Shown here piece after piece: positions 38,318 to 51,352 of a DNA stretch of 64,000 bases. The notes under the pieces are model-generated. The model saw only the letters and a program-made list of their open reading frames with translations. It made no database searches and was not told where the DNA came from. This stretch comes from Sinonovacula constricta. Its lineage: Eukaryota; Mollusca; Bivalvia; Cardiida; Solecurtidae. Within the stretch, counting starts at the first letter, position 1. Every line of letters begins with the position of its first letter. The stretch covers positions 36,166,862-36,230,861 of the forward strand of contig CM017561.1 of NCBI GenBank assembly GCA_007844125.1, written 5' to 3'. A program made the translations under genes and the position numbers.

Positions 38318-39160
38318 CAGTTAGAGAACTGATGTAGTTGATGGTAAGGTTAGAGAACTGATGTTGCTGACGGTGGGAGAACTGATGTAGCTGATGGTTA
38401 GAGAACTGATGTAGCTGATGGTTAGAGAACTGATGTAGCTGACGGTTAGAGAACTGATGTAGCTGATGGTTAGAGAACTGATGTAGCTGACGGTTAGAGA
38501 ACTGTTATAGCTGATGCTTAGAGAACTGATGTAGCTGACGGTTAGAGAACTTATGTAGCTGAAGGTTAGAGAAATGATGCAGCTGACGGTTAGAGAACTG
38601 ATGTAGCTGACGGTCAGAGAACTGTTGTAGCTGACGGTTAGAGAACTGTTGTAGCTGATGAAGAGAGCACGGATGTAGCTGATGGTTAGAGAACTGATGT
38701 AGCTGATGGTTAGAGAACTGATGTAGCTGATGGTTAAAGCACTGATGTAGCTGATGGTTAGAGAACTGATGTAGCTGATGGTTAGAGAACTGATGTAGCT
38801 GACGGTTGGAGAACTGATGTAGCTGATGGTTAAAGCACTGATGTAGCTGATGGTTAGAGAACTGTTGTAGCTGATGGTTAAAGAACTGATGTAGCTGACG
38901 GTTAGAGAACTATTGTAGCTGATGGTTAGAGAACTGATGTTGCTGATGGTTAGAGAACTGTTGTAGCTGATGGTTAGAGAACTGTTGTAGCTGACGGTTA
39001 GAGAACTGATGTAGCTGATGGTTAGAGAACTGATGTAGCTGATGGTTAGAGAACTGTTGAAGCTGATGGTTAGAGAACTGTTGTAGCTGATGGTTAGAGA
39101 ACTGATGCAGGTGACGGTTAGAGAACTGATGTTGCTGATTGTTAGAGTCCATGTAGCTGT
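38318..39160. repeat. 24-bp minisatellite, about 34 units
   Basis: The unit is GAGAACTGATGTAGCTGATG plus GTTA. Most variation is at two sites: A or T in CTG(A/T)TGTAG and T or C in GA(T/C)GGTTA. Because 24 is a multiple of three, two minus-strand frames stay open for a long way: 291 codons (38321-39196), an 8-residue SYISSLTI/SYNSSLTV repeat, and a shorter QLHQFSNH repeat. In both frames the main variants change the amino acid, so there is no sign of protein-level constraint, and I call it non-coding. A real Ser/Thr-rich repeat protein is not excluded. Confidence 0.9.
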
Positions 39161-40142
39161 ATTAAACTGTATGTTCCTCGTAGATAGTTGGGCCAATTTT
39201 TATAACATATTGGAGGTTTTATACGACCACAACACATATTATTTAACCAAGATCAATACACTCAATTAAGCATATTTGCCTCGACTAGAAATTTTTCCTA
39301 ATACGTAGCCCATATCCGTCATAATCCAAACAGTTTCTTGAAACCATGTCCATCTACATATGTAGACATCCATAATCAGCACTTTGCGTGATCTTTTCAG
39401 TCAGCAATAATTTATTTGGTTCTTTGAGAGAAGAAATCTGGCCCAAACTGTCACCTTTAAAGGAACACCTTTGTGTAATAATGAAAACCGTTCATTGCAT
39501 GTACTGGAACACCAACAGCGGAAACCACACACTTTTTCCCAACTGTGTACTTCTGTTATCAATATTGCATTTCATATACAATTAGTGTAATTGTTGCTAA
39601 ATGTCAGGCGGTTTTATGTGGGTGAGAATTGAGGCAAATTTATATAGAGTCTGATCTAAAACCTGATGTTTTTACCGTAACGCCATAAACCATGGCAATG
39701 TAAACTGTGATAATTTAGACAAATTATAAAAAAATGGCTGCTAAATATGGAGAAATTAAATTTAGTTCCGTAGGCAGATTACATTAAAATATAATCGAGT
39801 TATGATCAGGCTAATAAGTTAAAGGATAACTTAGCGAAAACAGGGAGTGCAGGTACAGAGTTTATAGCCACTTAAATTTTTTTAAAGCCATACTAACTCT
39901 CTTGAAACAGTGTTATCGGCAGAAAGCACATCAAAACAGGAAAGTAAAATGCACGTACGACAAACCAAAACAATAGCGGCTGACGCCTCTTTGAGGCGGA
40001 CTGAAATTCAAATTAACTAAAAATGCATTTTAAAACCCGCCAAAACGATAACAAACGTAATGTAGAAACCTGTATGTAATCATTGTGAGACCTGCTGTGA
40101 GTCGGTGCATCTACCAAATACAATTTGTTTTAGGACTTCCTC
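39161..40142. other. No gene recognised
   Basis: AT-rich unique sequence. The frame at 39388-39585 has no domain. Confidence 0.5.
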
Positions 40143-40213
40143 GCACGCACGCATGCACACACACACACACACACAAACGCACGCATGCACGCACCACGCA
40201 CGAACACACAAGG
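40143..40213. repeat. Imperfect CA/CGCA repeat
   Basis: GCACGCACGCATGCACAC followed by CA units and ACGCACGCATGCACGCACC. It lies at the edge of the 145-bp block. Confidence 0.9.
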
Positions 40214-40234
40214 AAAAAAGTGTATACACTTGTA

Positions 40235-40900
40235 ACTTCACAGGTGGATAAATCTCATAAAGACGGAGTGCAATGCACAAAAACCGTCACTCTGTTATTC
40301 ATGATGTTGGAGTTATTGCCCTTTGTTTAATTTTCTTGTCCAGAGCATAACTCCAAGACTATCAAAACTATTGACTTGAACTTCCTTTGTTAATAAATCT
40401 CATTGACACGCAGTGCAAAGCACAAGAACCATCACTCTGCACTTAATGATTTTGGAGTTATTCTCCGTTGTCTACGTTTCTTCTCCGGACCATAGCTCCA
40501 ACACTATCAATGCTATTGACATGAAACTTCATAGGTGGATAGATCTCATTGAGACGGAGTCCATTGCACAAAACCATCACTCTGCTCTTCATGATGTTGG
40601 TGTTATTTCCCTTTGTTTAATTTTCTTTTCCAACATTATCAACGCTATTAACTTGAAACTTGATACAAAGATACATTTTCAGGTCTTACTGGGATGGAGT
40701 GCAGTGCACAAGAACCGTCACTGTACACTTCATGATTTAGGAGTTATTCCTTTTAGTTCAATTTTCGTACTTGACGTTTGTCTGGACGATAGTCCTACAT
40801 TATTAAAGCTATTGACTTGAAACGTCATAGGTGGATAGATGTTATTGAAACAGAGTGCAGTGCACAAGAACCGTCGCTCTGCTCTTCTTATTTTTGAGTA
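40235..40900 (-). repeat. Tandem repeat, about 145-bp unit (block 2)
   Basis: Five units of the family seen at 8150-8640, in reverse orientation. ATGATGTTGGAGTTATT-type landmarks are at 40301, 40446, 40591, 40732 and about 40888, giving steps of 145, 145, 141 and 156 bp. Each unit has GAGTGCANTGCACAAGAAC, AATTTTCTT and ACTATCAANNCTATTGAC. Frames at 40413-40820 and 40730-40918 are inside the array. Confidence 0.85.
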
Positions 40901-40974
40901 ATGCCATTTTCTACGCAAATGCTATAACTCTTATGTACATTTGTATATATTTGATAATTCTTCTTTGACTGTTT

Positions 40975-41211
40975 TTAGTTACCCAGACTGCAGTCCACAA
41001 TCATGTCAGAGTGCACTGCACAACAGTGCAAAGCAGTATGGCAGATTAAAGCTTTTAATGTTATTCTACTTTAATTTCAGTTTGACTTGCAATAACTCAG
41101 AGTGCAGTCCAAAACTTTGCCATACTGCATTGCACAAGAGTGCACATCAGTTTGTTTCAAATTGTAAAATTGACGGGCTTATTTTGCTCCGCCTTGCGGT
41201 GCTCTTGTTAA
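40975..41211 (-). repeat. Decayed ~120-bp duplication and AACAAGAG terminus beside block 2
   Basis: CAGACTGCAGTCCACAATC (40984) and CAGAGTGCAGTCCAAAAC (about 41097) begin two related stretches rich in TGCACTGCAC-type words. On the minus strand the block starts TAACAAGAGCACCGCAAGGC with a small CCGC-AAG-GCGG hairpin, then GGAGCAAAATAAGCCCGTC. Order on the minus strand is terminus, duplicated subterminal repeats, 145-bp core. That layout resembles a Helentron-associated (HINE/pearl-like) element. Confidence 0.5.
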
Positions 41212-44200
41212 ATGTGATTTATTCAAAACGACATAATAATATATTATATATGTTTTATCGAAGAACGTAGGTACATCTTGACAAAGTATAATAAATATAT
41301 CTTAGTGCCGCCTTAAAAAACCGTAAACGAAATATAATGGATAACGATGGTATTTTATATTTTTATTAATGGAAAGAAAACGTTTTATTTGAGTTATAAA
41401 TAAAACATTCAATTACAAAATATGTATTGCCAAATTGTTCGCAAAGGTCATTGTACTGAAAAGTAGCACTGTGTTGTTATAGAATATATAATAAGTGTTA
41501 TGTAACTTTTGCATCAGGATTAAACTTTAAAATTTGTTTTCAGTCTTGCTAATTTGCCTATACGAAAATATTTCTCCTGATAGTTGCCGCGCATAACCAA
41601 TGTTCTCAAGGGATATTATTCCCAGTTTAAAAAGTTTATTTATGATAGAGGCAAACTTAATATGTGACGGTAAGCTCTCAAGCAACTTACTGGGATAACG
41701 TTTTTAACAGCCTACTTTGTGGTTGTTAACCTTCTCCTGTGTTTTGAACGAATGATTAAATGTCTACAAAAGTACAGCTTAACCCATTGTTCTCTGGGTG
41801 TACTGAGGCAATTCAATTATGCCTGTTTTTAATTATGCAAGTGAATTACCTCCCCTGGAAAATAGTGTCTTATTCGGAACGCTTATGTCCCTGGGAATTA
41901 CCTGTACAAAATCGTTGACTGTGACACAGTAAAATGGCGTACAGCTTATATTAAATCGTCGCTCTCTTTCATATTCGATTTGCGGAATTAATCGGTTTAC
42001 CGTTTGACTGACACTTTATAAATTCGCAATATATTTTGACCGTTAATAATCGCCAGTAAATTCTAATTCCTAGAAGTGTCCGCAGACTGTAGTATGGTGG
42101 TTATGATTGCTGAAAACCAGCTTGAAAGCCTAAAATATTGGCATAAAAATACATAATACTGCGTCTAAATCTCTGAGTTAAAGGTGACATATCATTTGAT
42201 AATGTAATCGAATGTGTTTTTTTCTGTTTGTTTACCTTTCATTATTTCCAAAGAAAACTAGGTGAGAATATTAAGTAAGGCTTAATTACGAGATACCATG
42301 GAACTCTAACACCTTTTTAACTTTTACTTTTTCAAGCATATAGTGATACAATCATACAAACATGCGATATTTACCTTAACATTTGAATTGATACATTTAC
42401 TTAAAAACGTTAATATACACATATATTAACATACATGCACCTAAATATATAATTATTTCATTTTATTCATTTCGTATTTCAACTATCTTTGATATTTTTT
42501 TTCACATACATTCACACGCTCACACGTACTTACATATACAAACACATATTCTATACAAACACTCGCCTTTCATGCTGGGAGTAATGTCCTTTGCCCTCTA
42601 AACTCCAACACCTTTTAGCAGCATCAAATGTTAACCTATCGATAACCAACGACTGTAACTTGTCCTCGCATGTTAAGTGTTCAATTTGTAAGAACATTAT
42701 TGTAACTATGAATTCGGTGTTGACTGTGTTCGGCTTACGTTTGTAGCAAAGTGTTTAAGCAATAACTACGGTCTTTTCAACAATATTTGCAAATGCCGGA
42801 AATTTCTGCAAGACAAGTTAAGTCAAGTTTGTAAGTTAACATGCCCAACAGCATTTGCAATTAAAGCTTGTGCAATAAAGTTTTGATCAGAATACGGCTT
42901 GTATCTTTGAACATTTGTTGACGTAATTCATTGTTACATCATTTATGACAAACGACTATTTCAGTCGAAAAACGGATCTACAGCAAAGTTTGTCGTTGGC
43001 GAAACTTTTATTCAGAAGCATCTGTAACAGTGGAAAATACCTTAAGCGTATAGAATACATGTTCTAAGCAAACTTTACATGCATTTTCGAATTTTTAACC
43101 ACATTTTCAACTGGGATTAATGCAAAACGGTTGCCATGCCAACAACCTTTGCAATTACGGCTTTTGCAATAACATGGATTATGTAATTTGATGGGACAAT
43201 ATATATATATTTTGCAGACGTTTATTTATAAGGTATCTTTAGATAAAAACTGAAGTTGGTGAATGGTGAAAATTTCAAAAGAGGCTGTAATGGTGGAAAT
43301 TAGTCAAGTCGTATATTCTCGTATATTCTCGAAAACTGTTCAAAACCATAGCACTCAATAGTCACCAATTAAACACGTTTGAACTACTATGTTACGCTTG
43401 TATGTTACGCTTGTATGTTACTCTTTATTTTGTAATTCTATACTGAAGACCGAAATTAATTACCAAAAGTGAAAAGTAATAAGAAATCGTAAGATGTTAG
43501 AATTGAACAATAAAAAAACTCAGGCAATTTATAAAAAACAAAATGATCACACCACTATATAGCCATAAAAAACAACAAGATGTTCGAATCCCCCAAAATT
43601 TAAGCATTTTTGTTGTATTTTTATTACGTTTTTTTTCTTTCTTTTTGCATATATACTTGTCGAGACTTCTTCTCGAACTATACTCACCCAACATGCAATG
43701 TATTCTATTACAACAGTTCCGGAAAAACAGCTGAATTGGGAACGTTTCCTACCATGTCGGAAAAATTTATAAGCGTTCATATTTCATATATGTTTTTTTT
43801 TCCAGACGTCTGGGGCAGCCCGTAAATATCACTTCTGTGCGATTGACATTTAACTGCATGTACTTCACTGTTGTTTGTATTTAAAGCTATTTTAGTGACT
43901 CTCGTTATTTGCGTATTTTTCGCCATACTGTGTTAGGAGTTTACAAATACGAATGGCAACTGAATGGGTAAACAGTTTTTGGTATTATACATTATTCAAG
44001 GTTCCAGTTTCTGCAACCGTTAACGGACTGTTAACTCTGATATGAATCACATAGATATGGTCTATACAGCTAGATGTGGTAAATACAGTTTTGGGATTCC
44101 TGTCCAATAAAACAAGACATAAATTCGTATAATCCTGTGTTAATTTATTCATCGTTGTCAATGTTAAGGAGTTGTCTACGATTGACAGTACACAAATGAA

Positions 44201-44236
44201 AGTAGATACATGTTCAGTATCATGTCACATCACAGA
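41212..44236. other. No gene; diverged ~295-bp tandem duplication at about 42828-43400
   Basis: ATGCCCAACAGCATTTGCAA (42841) and CATGCCAACAACCTTTGCAA (43135) start two related stretches; later matching phrases are CTGTAACAGTGGAAAAT (43022) and CTGTAATGGTGGAAAT (43285). Short duplications ATATTCTCGT near 43312 and TTACGCTTGTATG near 43392 are also present. The rest is AT-rich unique DNA. Confidence 0.45.
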
Positions 44237-44865
44237 GCGCTGATACTAGAAACCAATATTTCCTTATTCTTTTTTGTATATTTGATTTACCGTTGCTTGA
44301 ATAGTCTTAATGAATACGCACAACATCAGTTACATTTCAATATATATTTGATTTATTGACGTAAGCTTTGATTCTTGAGGAGGAAATGTTCGAGAATCAT
44401 TCGATACTCTGTCTGCTAATTCGATAATGAAACAATGGATCGGTTTATGATAGCACGAAATGTGTCCATTATGGAAAAAAATCAGCAGTAATTAAGACCG
44501 GAAGAAGACCTTTGGTTTCCCGCTGGCATGCGCCCACTTTAGGACAAGTACTGGTTCCCATTGTTCAAGACACAATGTCGAAATATGGAGTATGTTGAAA
44601 AGGCGTTTAAAGTTTTAGTTCTTATTCATTCAGTGCATTACATCCGATAATCATTCATTCATAATTATATCATTCTGTTAATGGAGTTGATAACGGTTAA
44701 CAAGAACATTGGGCAAACACTTAAAGAGCTGTGGTAGTCACATTATCTACAGTTGAAGAAGCGTGTATATGGTATATATATAGCTAGACAAATACCATTT
44801 CATCAATGTTTTATTTCAGAAGGAAGCAACACGCAACGTGGGAGATAAGAATTCCACTAGATCTT
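44237..44865 (+). repeat. Three-copy dispersed family R2, copy 1
   Basis: Shares ordered blocks with 53325-53580 and 61625-62260: CTGATACTAGAAACCA, TTATTGACGTAAG, GATTCTTGA, AATTAAGACCGGA, GGTTCCCATTGT, GTTGAAAAGGC, TCATTCAGTGCATTACATC, and near the end AGCTAGACAAATACCATTTC and GATAAGAATTCCA. No frame or inverted ends were found. Strand is arbitrary. Confidence 0.65.
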
Positions 44866-44970
44866 GTTTTCAAGGACGTATCCGAGAGGGAGCGATTTCT
44901 ATTCTTCAGTCACGACACTGTTTATTTTTGTAATCGATAGAAATGATATGTTGATTTTGTTTTTGAGATA

Positions 44971-45190
44971 TACCGCAGCACCAGTAATGATCATTATAGC
45001 GACGTCCACCTGTTTTGGTGGAGGAAGACCCCAGACAAATATCAGGGTAGAAACACCGGCGCACCGCAGGTCAGTTGGATGACCTTCCCACATTAAGTCC
45101 TTTGCCCCGAACGTGACTCGAACCACCACGGTGGCTAAGCAGTCAGAGGAGGTACAAATCAGCGACTGTACCACCACACCACGGGCGCCC
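44971..45190 (-). mobile_element. tRNA-derived SINE, family A
   Basis: Minus strand: head with GGTGTGGTGGTACAGTCGC (box A) and GGTTCGAGTCACGTTCGGG (box B), body CCAACTGACCTGCGGTGCGC, then GGGGTCTTCCTCCACC. Matches the copies at 1694, 51149 and 56659. A C15 run and a CA stretch (45208-45233) lie just beyond the head. Confidence 0.85.
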
Positions 45191-45207
45191 CCCTCCCGCC
45201 CCTTACT

Positions 45208-45233
45208 CCCCCCCCCCCCCCCACACACACACA
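45208..45233. repeat. C15 run followed by (AC)n
   Basis: Fifteen C followed by AC repeats, at the 5' flank of the SINE. Confidence 0.9.
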
Positions 45234-46904
45234 CCCAGAAATGATATGTTAACAGTGTTTAGTGGTATGTATGTTTGATTTCGACTAGTTTTATATTCAT
45301 TGCTTAAAAGAGAAAATATAGGTGTCAGTAAATATAAAGAAAAAAATCACCTATTAAGAAACTGGGGTTGTGGTAGTGGGAAAACATGGTACTTTTGACA
45401 AATAAGATTATAATGTATAATTTTTGCACCAAACACTGATATGTGTTTGTAAATGCCATTTTAAAATATATCAAATAAATGTGACACTTAAAAGTCATGC
45501 CTATATTGAATCACTTGCATCAAATTGTAAACCGATTGCTTTATCAGTTGTAAGACTGTGTGTGGTAGCACAATGCAGATAACATGTTTATTGACCAAGC
45601 TAGAATTCGTATACATGAACGTTCCCTATGGAACCATAGCATACTATAAAGTGTATATATGCATTGTGCTATGGTGTATTATAAACATTTTAATATCCCA
45701 GCTTTCAATGTTTGTAACGCACTTAAGAAATGGTTAACAAAAATGACTGATCAGTGTGAATAAAATTTTAATCGAAAGTAATGAACTGGTAAGCAATCGT
45801 ACATTAATATTGTCCATTTAAGCTAATTCTAAAAATTCAAGATCGAAACACTAGAAGACGTGTAAATCTACCCAGACAGGCTAAAACAGTTTTGTAAGAG
45901 CAACACAGTATTTTTTTCGGTGTATGTGAAAATGCCCTAGTCAAGATGATACGTGTAACTCATTTTCCTTAGAAGAACGGCCAACACAGCCGAAACAATA
46001 AACGAGTTAAACATTATATTTGAGGACATTGCCATGTGGTCGTATGTGTTATGAATATGGATATTTATTTCTATTTAAATTAAATTAATACATCATGAAT
46101 ATCGGCTTAAATTTTCTCTGTAATTAAGAAAAAAGAAAAAGTTGTAAAAAGTGCTGAAACATATTAAAAAAACACACACTGTTAAACTGTGAAAAGAAGG
46201 CCGTATTATGCACTACACACAAAAAAGATTCAAACGTCAATGGTGTTTGCTAGAGTAAACGTAATTTTATTAACATAAACATGCTGCTTAAAAAAGACAA
46301 GCTCATGTAAGCATGCTCATTGCAAGAAAATCATTCGCATTCCAAGCCTACAACGAAATGATTCTTAAACACACACGTACATAGTTGTCCGGCAATAATG
46401 ACATACGCATATATTCCACAATCGTTAAGTACGGAACGTATATACTTCTGCAAATTTGTATACATGAGGCTATTGTTATAAAATCTTTCACCATAATAGA
46501 TGTGGTATTAATGTAATACATAGTAATTTTTTGTTTTATTTTATCTTCTCTAACGTTAAATATTGGCCGTGTCTCAAAACTTTCCGAACAACCCTCGTAT
46601 ATTATCTCACTGAATGATGATGGGTAATAGAACAAGTCTTTAAAGGTAGATTGATTGATTGAAATGTTCTCTTTTACATTTTTATTAATCTTAATTTACT
46701 AAATAAAAGCTGTGGTAATTAATGGTAACACTGTCTGATAGAATAAATCTAAATTCTTGTTGGCAAAACATCAACGAGCATGTACATGTACTTTGAAACA
46801 AATGCGTTAGTTTGTTGAGGCACCGTCACATGCCTTGTCAAAGCATTTGTCTTCATTTGTAGCAGTTCCACAAAATATACAAAACCATCTTTATTTTCGA
46901 TAGA
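45234..46904. other. No gene recognised
   Basis: AT-rich unique sequence with chance frames. Confidence 0.55.
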
Positions 46905-47892
<988 letters not shown>

Positions 47893-48252
47893 CTTAAATG
47901 TTTATTTATTGAGTTTAACGTCCCGACAACAATATTCCAGCTGTCTGGAAACGGTGTCCACTTAAAGCAGTTATAGTGCTGCTTTCAGTTTGTATAGCAT
48001 GCAGTGAACACCTGGCATGATACCACACTCAGTCACATTATCCTGACACTGGGCTAACAAGTTGTTACCACACCCAGTCACATTATCCTGACACCGGGCC
48101 AACCATCGTGGTACTACCCTTATATTTGCTTGAGCGTTAGCAAGGGAGCTATACCACTGCTATTTTAACAGCTTTGGTATGTCGAGACCCGGGATCGAAC
48201 CCTGGGCCTCTCGTAGCTGGAGCCGAACCTCAACCGACCTACCAGGTCCGGT
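47893..48252 (-). mobile_element. tRNA-derived SINE, family D, with internal 45-bp duplication
   Basis: Minus strand: head ACCTGGTAGGTCGGTTGAGG (box A) and GGGTTCGATCCCGGG (box B, canonical). The 3' end, read on plus, is TTTATTGAGTTTAACGTCCC followed by GACAACAATATTCCAGCTG. That motif is, from memory, part of a tail shared by many molluscan SINEs and LINEs. Inside, TACCACAC(T/C)CAGTCACATT and ATCCTGACAC(T/C)GGGC occur twice, 45 bp apart (48022, 48067). Confidence 0.8.
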
Positions 48253-51148
48253 AAACTAAACTGACAGCATACAAAGGATAATTATGTTTAAAAAAAGTAA
48301 AACATTATTTTGACATTTTAATTAAATCGTAAACAAAAAGTAAATAATAATTTAAAAACATTAAAATACGGTTCGCAATTTATTAGTTCAACGCCAGTTC
48401 TTTAGTTTATTAATAACTTTCAGAAGATAAAAATACATACACAAATTGCATGCAAAGAATTTTATTACAACAAATTTGAACAAAAAAAATGACGACTTGT
48501 TTCCTGCATGCTTTTTTTACCCATAAGTCTAACATGACATGTTTATACTCAAGGGAAACAGTGAGTTTGGCTAAATTATGGGGACGATTTATCTCCAGTT
48601 CTCGCTAAATTGAAAACACCCCCCCCCCCCTATAATACAAATCCCAATTTTATTTTACTTTCATTGTCCCAATGGTATACCCGCGTCATTGAATTAGATA
48701 ATCAACTAACAATGCGACCTGAATATTGTTTGTAAAACTGTTGTAAAATTCGGAGCTATTGTGGTTTAATTTTTTTTTCAAGGAAACCTAGAAACATCTT
48801 AGAAACAAATTACATTTGTAAAAGTGGGTACGTAAAAACTAAAATTCTGTGGCCATAAATGGATGACAAAGACGCTATAAATAGCTTTGAACATATGTAT
48901 TTAAACACTGAGCACAGGTATCGTTTGTCATTACAGCCGTAATAACCTGGCTGGCATGGAGTTTTATTTTGTTAATAAAATTTCAATAAAAATGAGAAAA
49001 AAAATCAGTAGCTGTAAGGCAAGACAAAGACAATATATAATAAATCAAAAAGTAATAAAACTTTTATTTTTTCTTTATATATTTTCGAACACGTCAGAAG
49101 CACACTTATATGTTTTATGTCTATTGAATGTTGACGTTTTACAAATAATGCGAGCTACATCGGCAAACAGTGATCATCGTTAAATTTCTACAAACTTTCA
49201 GAGAAATCGCATTGGGACATCAATTTAGTACTACTCATCTACATATTTTATTTAACCTTTCTAAATTATATTAATACAATGAACGTGCTTCTACGGCTAT
49301 ATTAACAAACTTGTAAAAACATTGACACAAACACACCTACATGAAGACAGGATGACATAGAGGAAGGGAGAAGACCCTGTTTAACTTTAAATAATTGTAT
49401 CTAAAATAAAGACATTAAGTAGAGTTAAGTCAAAATAAACTTGAAATTAAATTGAAGTTAACCCGTAATTAGGCGAGTGTTATCTTATTAGAAAAAACAT
49501 CAGTGATAAGGTACTTTTAGAAATAAACTTGTTGAATTAAAATACTCAGTAAATAATATTCCGATAGGGAATTTCCTCAATAAAACAGAGATGAAGTTTT
49601 ATATTTTGAACAAAAAAGCAGAAACGTCAGTAAAGAGTTCAAAGAGACTGTTGAACAGAAACAATGCGAGTCACTTAAAATATTGACAGTGGAATAATAC
49701 ACCGATTCAGTTATTCGCCCAAAGTCATAAAAGATTTACGTCCCGCGTCATACGAGGATTTAAAATGGCTACTGTAGAATTCATCGAGCGGAATTTTTTA
49801 ACTTAAGTTTTTGCTTTTTTATTTTTTAGAACTCAGAACTATCGTTAAATGTCTTAATTCTCTTATGGACAGTTTTGCACTTTTTCTCTGTTCGTATAAT
49901 TTTAATGACATGTAAGTCGTCTATGAAGATTATGTTCAATTATTAACAGTATATTTGTCAGTTTGAATCCCTCAGGAGAAGTACAAATTTACCTATCGGA
50001 TTCAACGAGATGTAAAAAAAAACAAAACAAACATATTCCTATCTAGAATATACGTCAGTAACAAATATAATGTCTCCTGCAAAATCGTATAAGTTATAAA
50101 ACAAGGAATATATGGGGCTTTTAAATGTTACATGTGTCATGGCGATTCATCATTACAAAACTTTCCCTTTACACAATTTATAGATCTGTCATATTTTAAA
50201 TAAGCGCGTACGAACCAAGACATCAAAATTCTGACAATAATATCATATACTGTATAAAAACTGCTAACCCACTCTGTAAGACACACACTTTTGTAAATCA
50301 AAACGCATGTTGCATATAACACTAAAATAAAGTTTAGTAATACTAGTTCGCTTATTGTTTTAATAGGTTATATTTTGTTTCCAAAGCGGTTAAATATCTC
50401 TGTAAAATGCATATGATTTATTGACATATCAATGGAAAAAAAAACGATACCGATAAGAAATAAAAAGTTACGCATCTATTATTTGTATGGAGATCGCAGA
50501 AAATGCCAGACAAGGCATATCCGAAATGTTTTGAATGCTGCCATAGTACTATAGTACTATAGTTAACGTAGGCTATTATGTTACATGTAGATTTTTGCAC
50601 TTAATGTTTAGATAGATCGTTGGTTAAGTATGCGTTTTTGTTATTAGATACTTAGAAAATGTTACGAAAATGCCTAAAGCAACCACACAGTATGCATGAA
50701 GCCAGCAATGTCTTTTAACACATTTACGCAAATTCTCGTGCCCTTGTAGGCATGTACGTTAACTAGGCGCATTTTACAGTAAAGGCTTTTACAACTCGCT
50801 AAATTGATATTTGCTACATAATTCACTGTCTTAAAACAATCCTTGATGAAAATAAGACAGTAAATTAAAAGCGAAAAGTGAAGTTAATCTTATTAAGGAT
50901 GTAGGGCTTAAATGAGAAATTCCTGCCGTAGAAAGTAAAATATGCCGGGGTAATGAAATTTGCTTTCGTCCCATATTTTCTCAGCTTTCAAGTTCTTTTC
51001 TTCTTCAGTACCAACATATCACTGACAAGCCTCAACTAAATGTGATAATTATCGCAAAAGTATGCGGAGAATTGTGTTACCATTTCTGTGTTGTTGTATT
51101 TTTTTTTAATTTTTAATTTTTATTTATTTATTCATTTTTTCAAAAAAA
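48253..51148. other. No gene recognised; C12 run at 48619-48630
   Basis: AT-rich unique sequence. A small palindromic ATAGTACTATAGTACTATAG lies near 50545-50564. Frames 48956-49183, 50137-50322 and 50418-50600 show no domain. Confidence 0.5.
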
Positions 51149-51352
51149 TCGCAGCGACCAATTATGATCAATATAGAGATGTCCATCTATTTTGGTGGAG
51201 GAAGACCCCAAACAAATGTCTGGGTAGAACCACCGGCGCACCGTAAGTCAGCTAGAAGATCTTACCCGGAACGGGACTCGAAGCCACGCAGTAAAAGGCA
51301 AAGCAGTTAGGGGAGTTTTAAGTCGGGGACTCGACCACAACGCCAAGAGCGT
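51149..51352 (-). mobile_element. tRNA-derived SINE, family A
   Basis: Minus strand: box B GGCTTCGAGTCCCGTTCCGG, body AGCTGACTTACGGTGCGCCG, GGGGTCTTCCTCCACC, and 3' end TTGGTCGCTGCGATT, followed (plus-strand left) by an A/T-rich tail. Head box A is decayed (TTGGCGTTGTGGTCGAGTC). Confidence 0.85.

Noticed and set aside
38321..39196. 291-residue Ser/Thr-rich repeat protein on the minus strand
   Set aside because: The frame is open only because the 24-bp unit is a multiple of three and lacks stops; main variants are non-synonymous and a second frame is also open.
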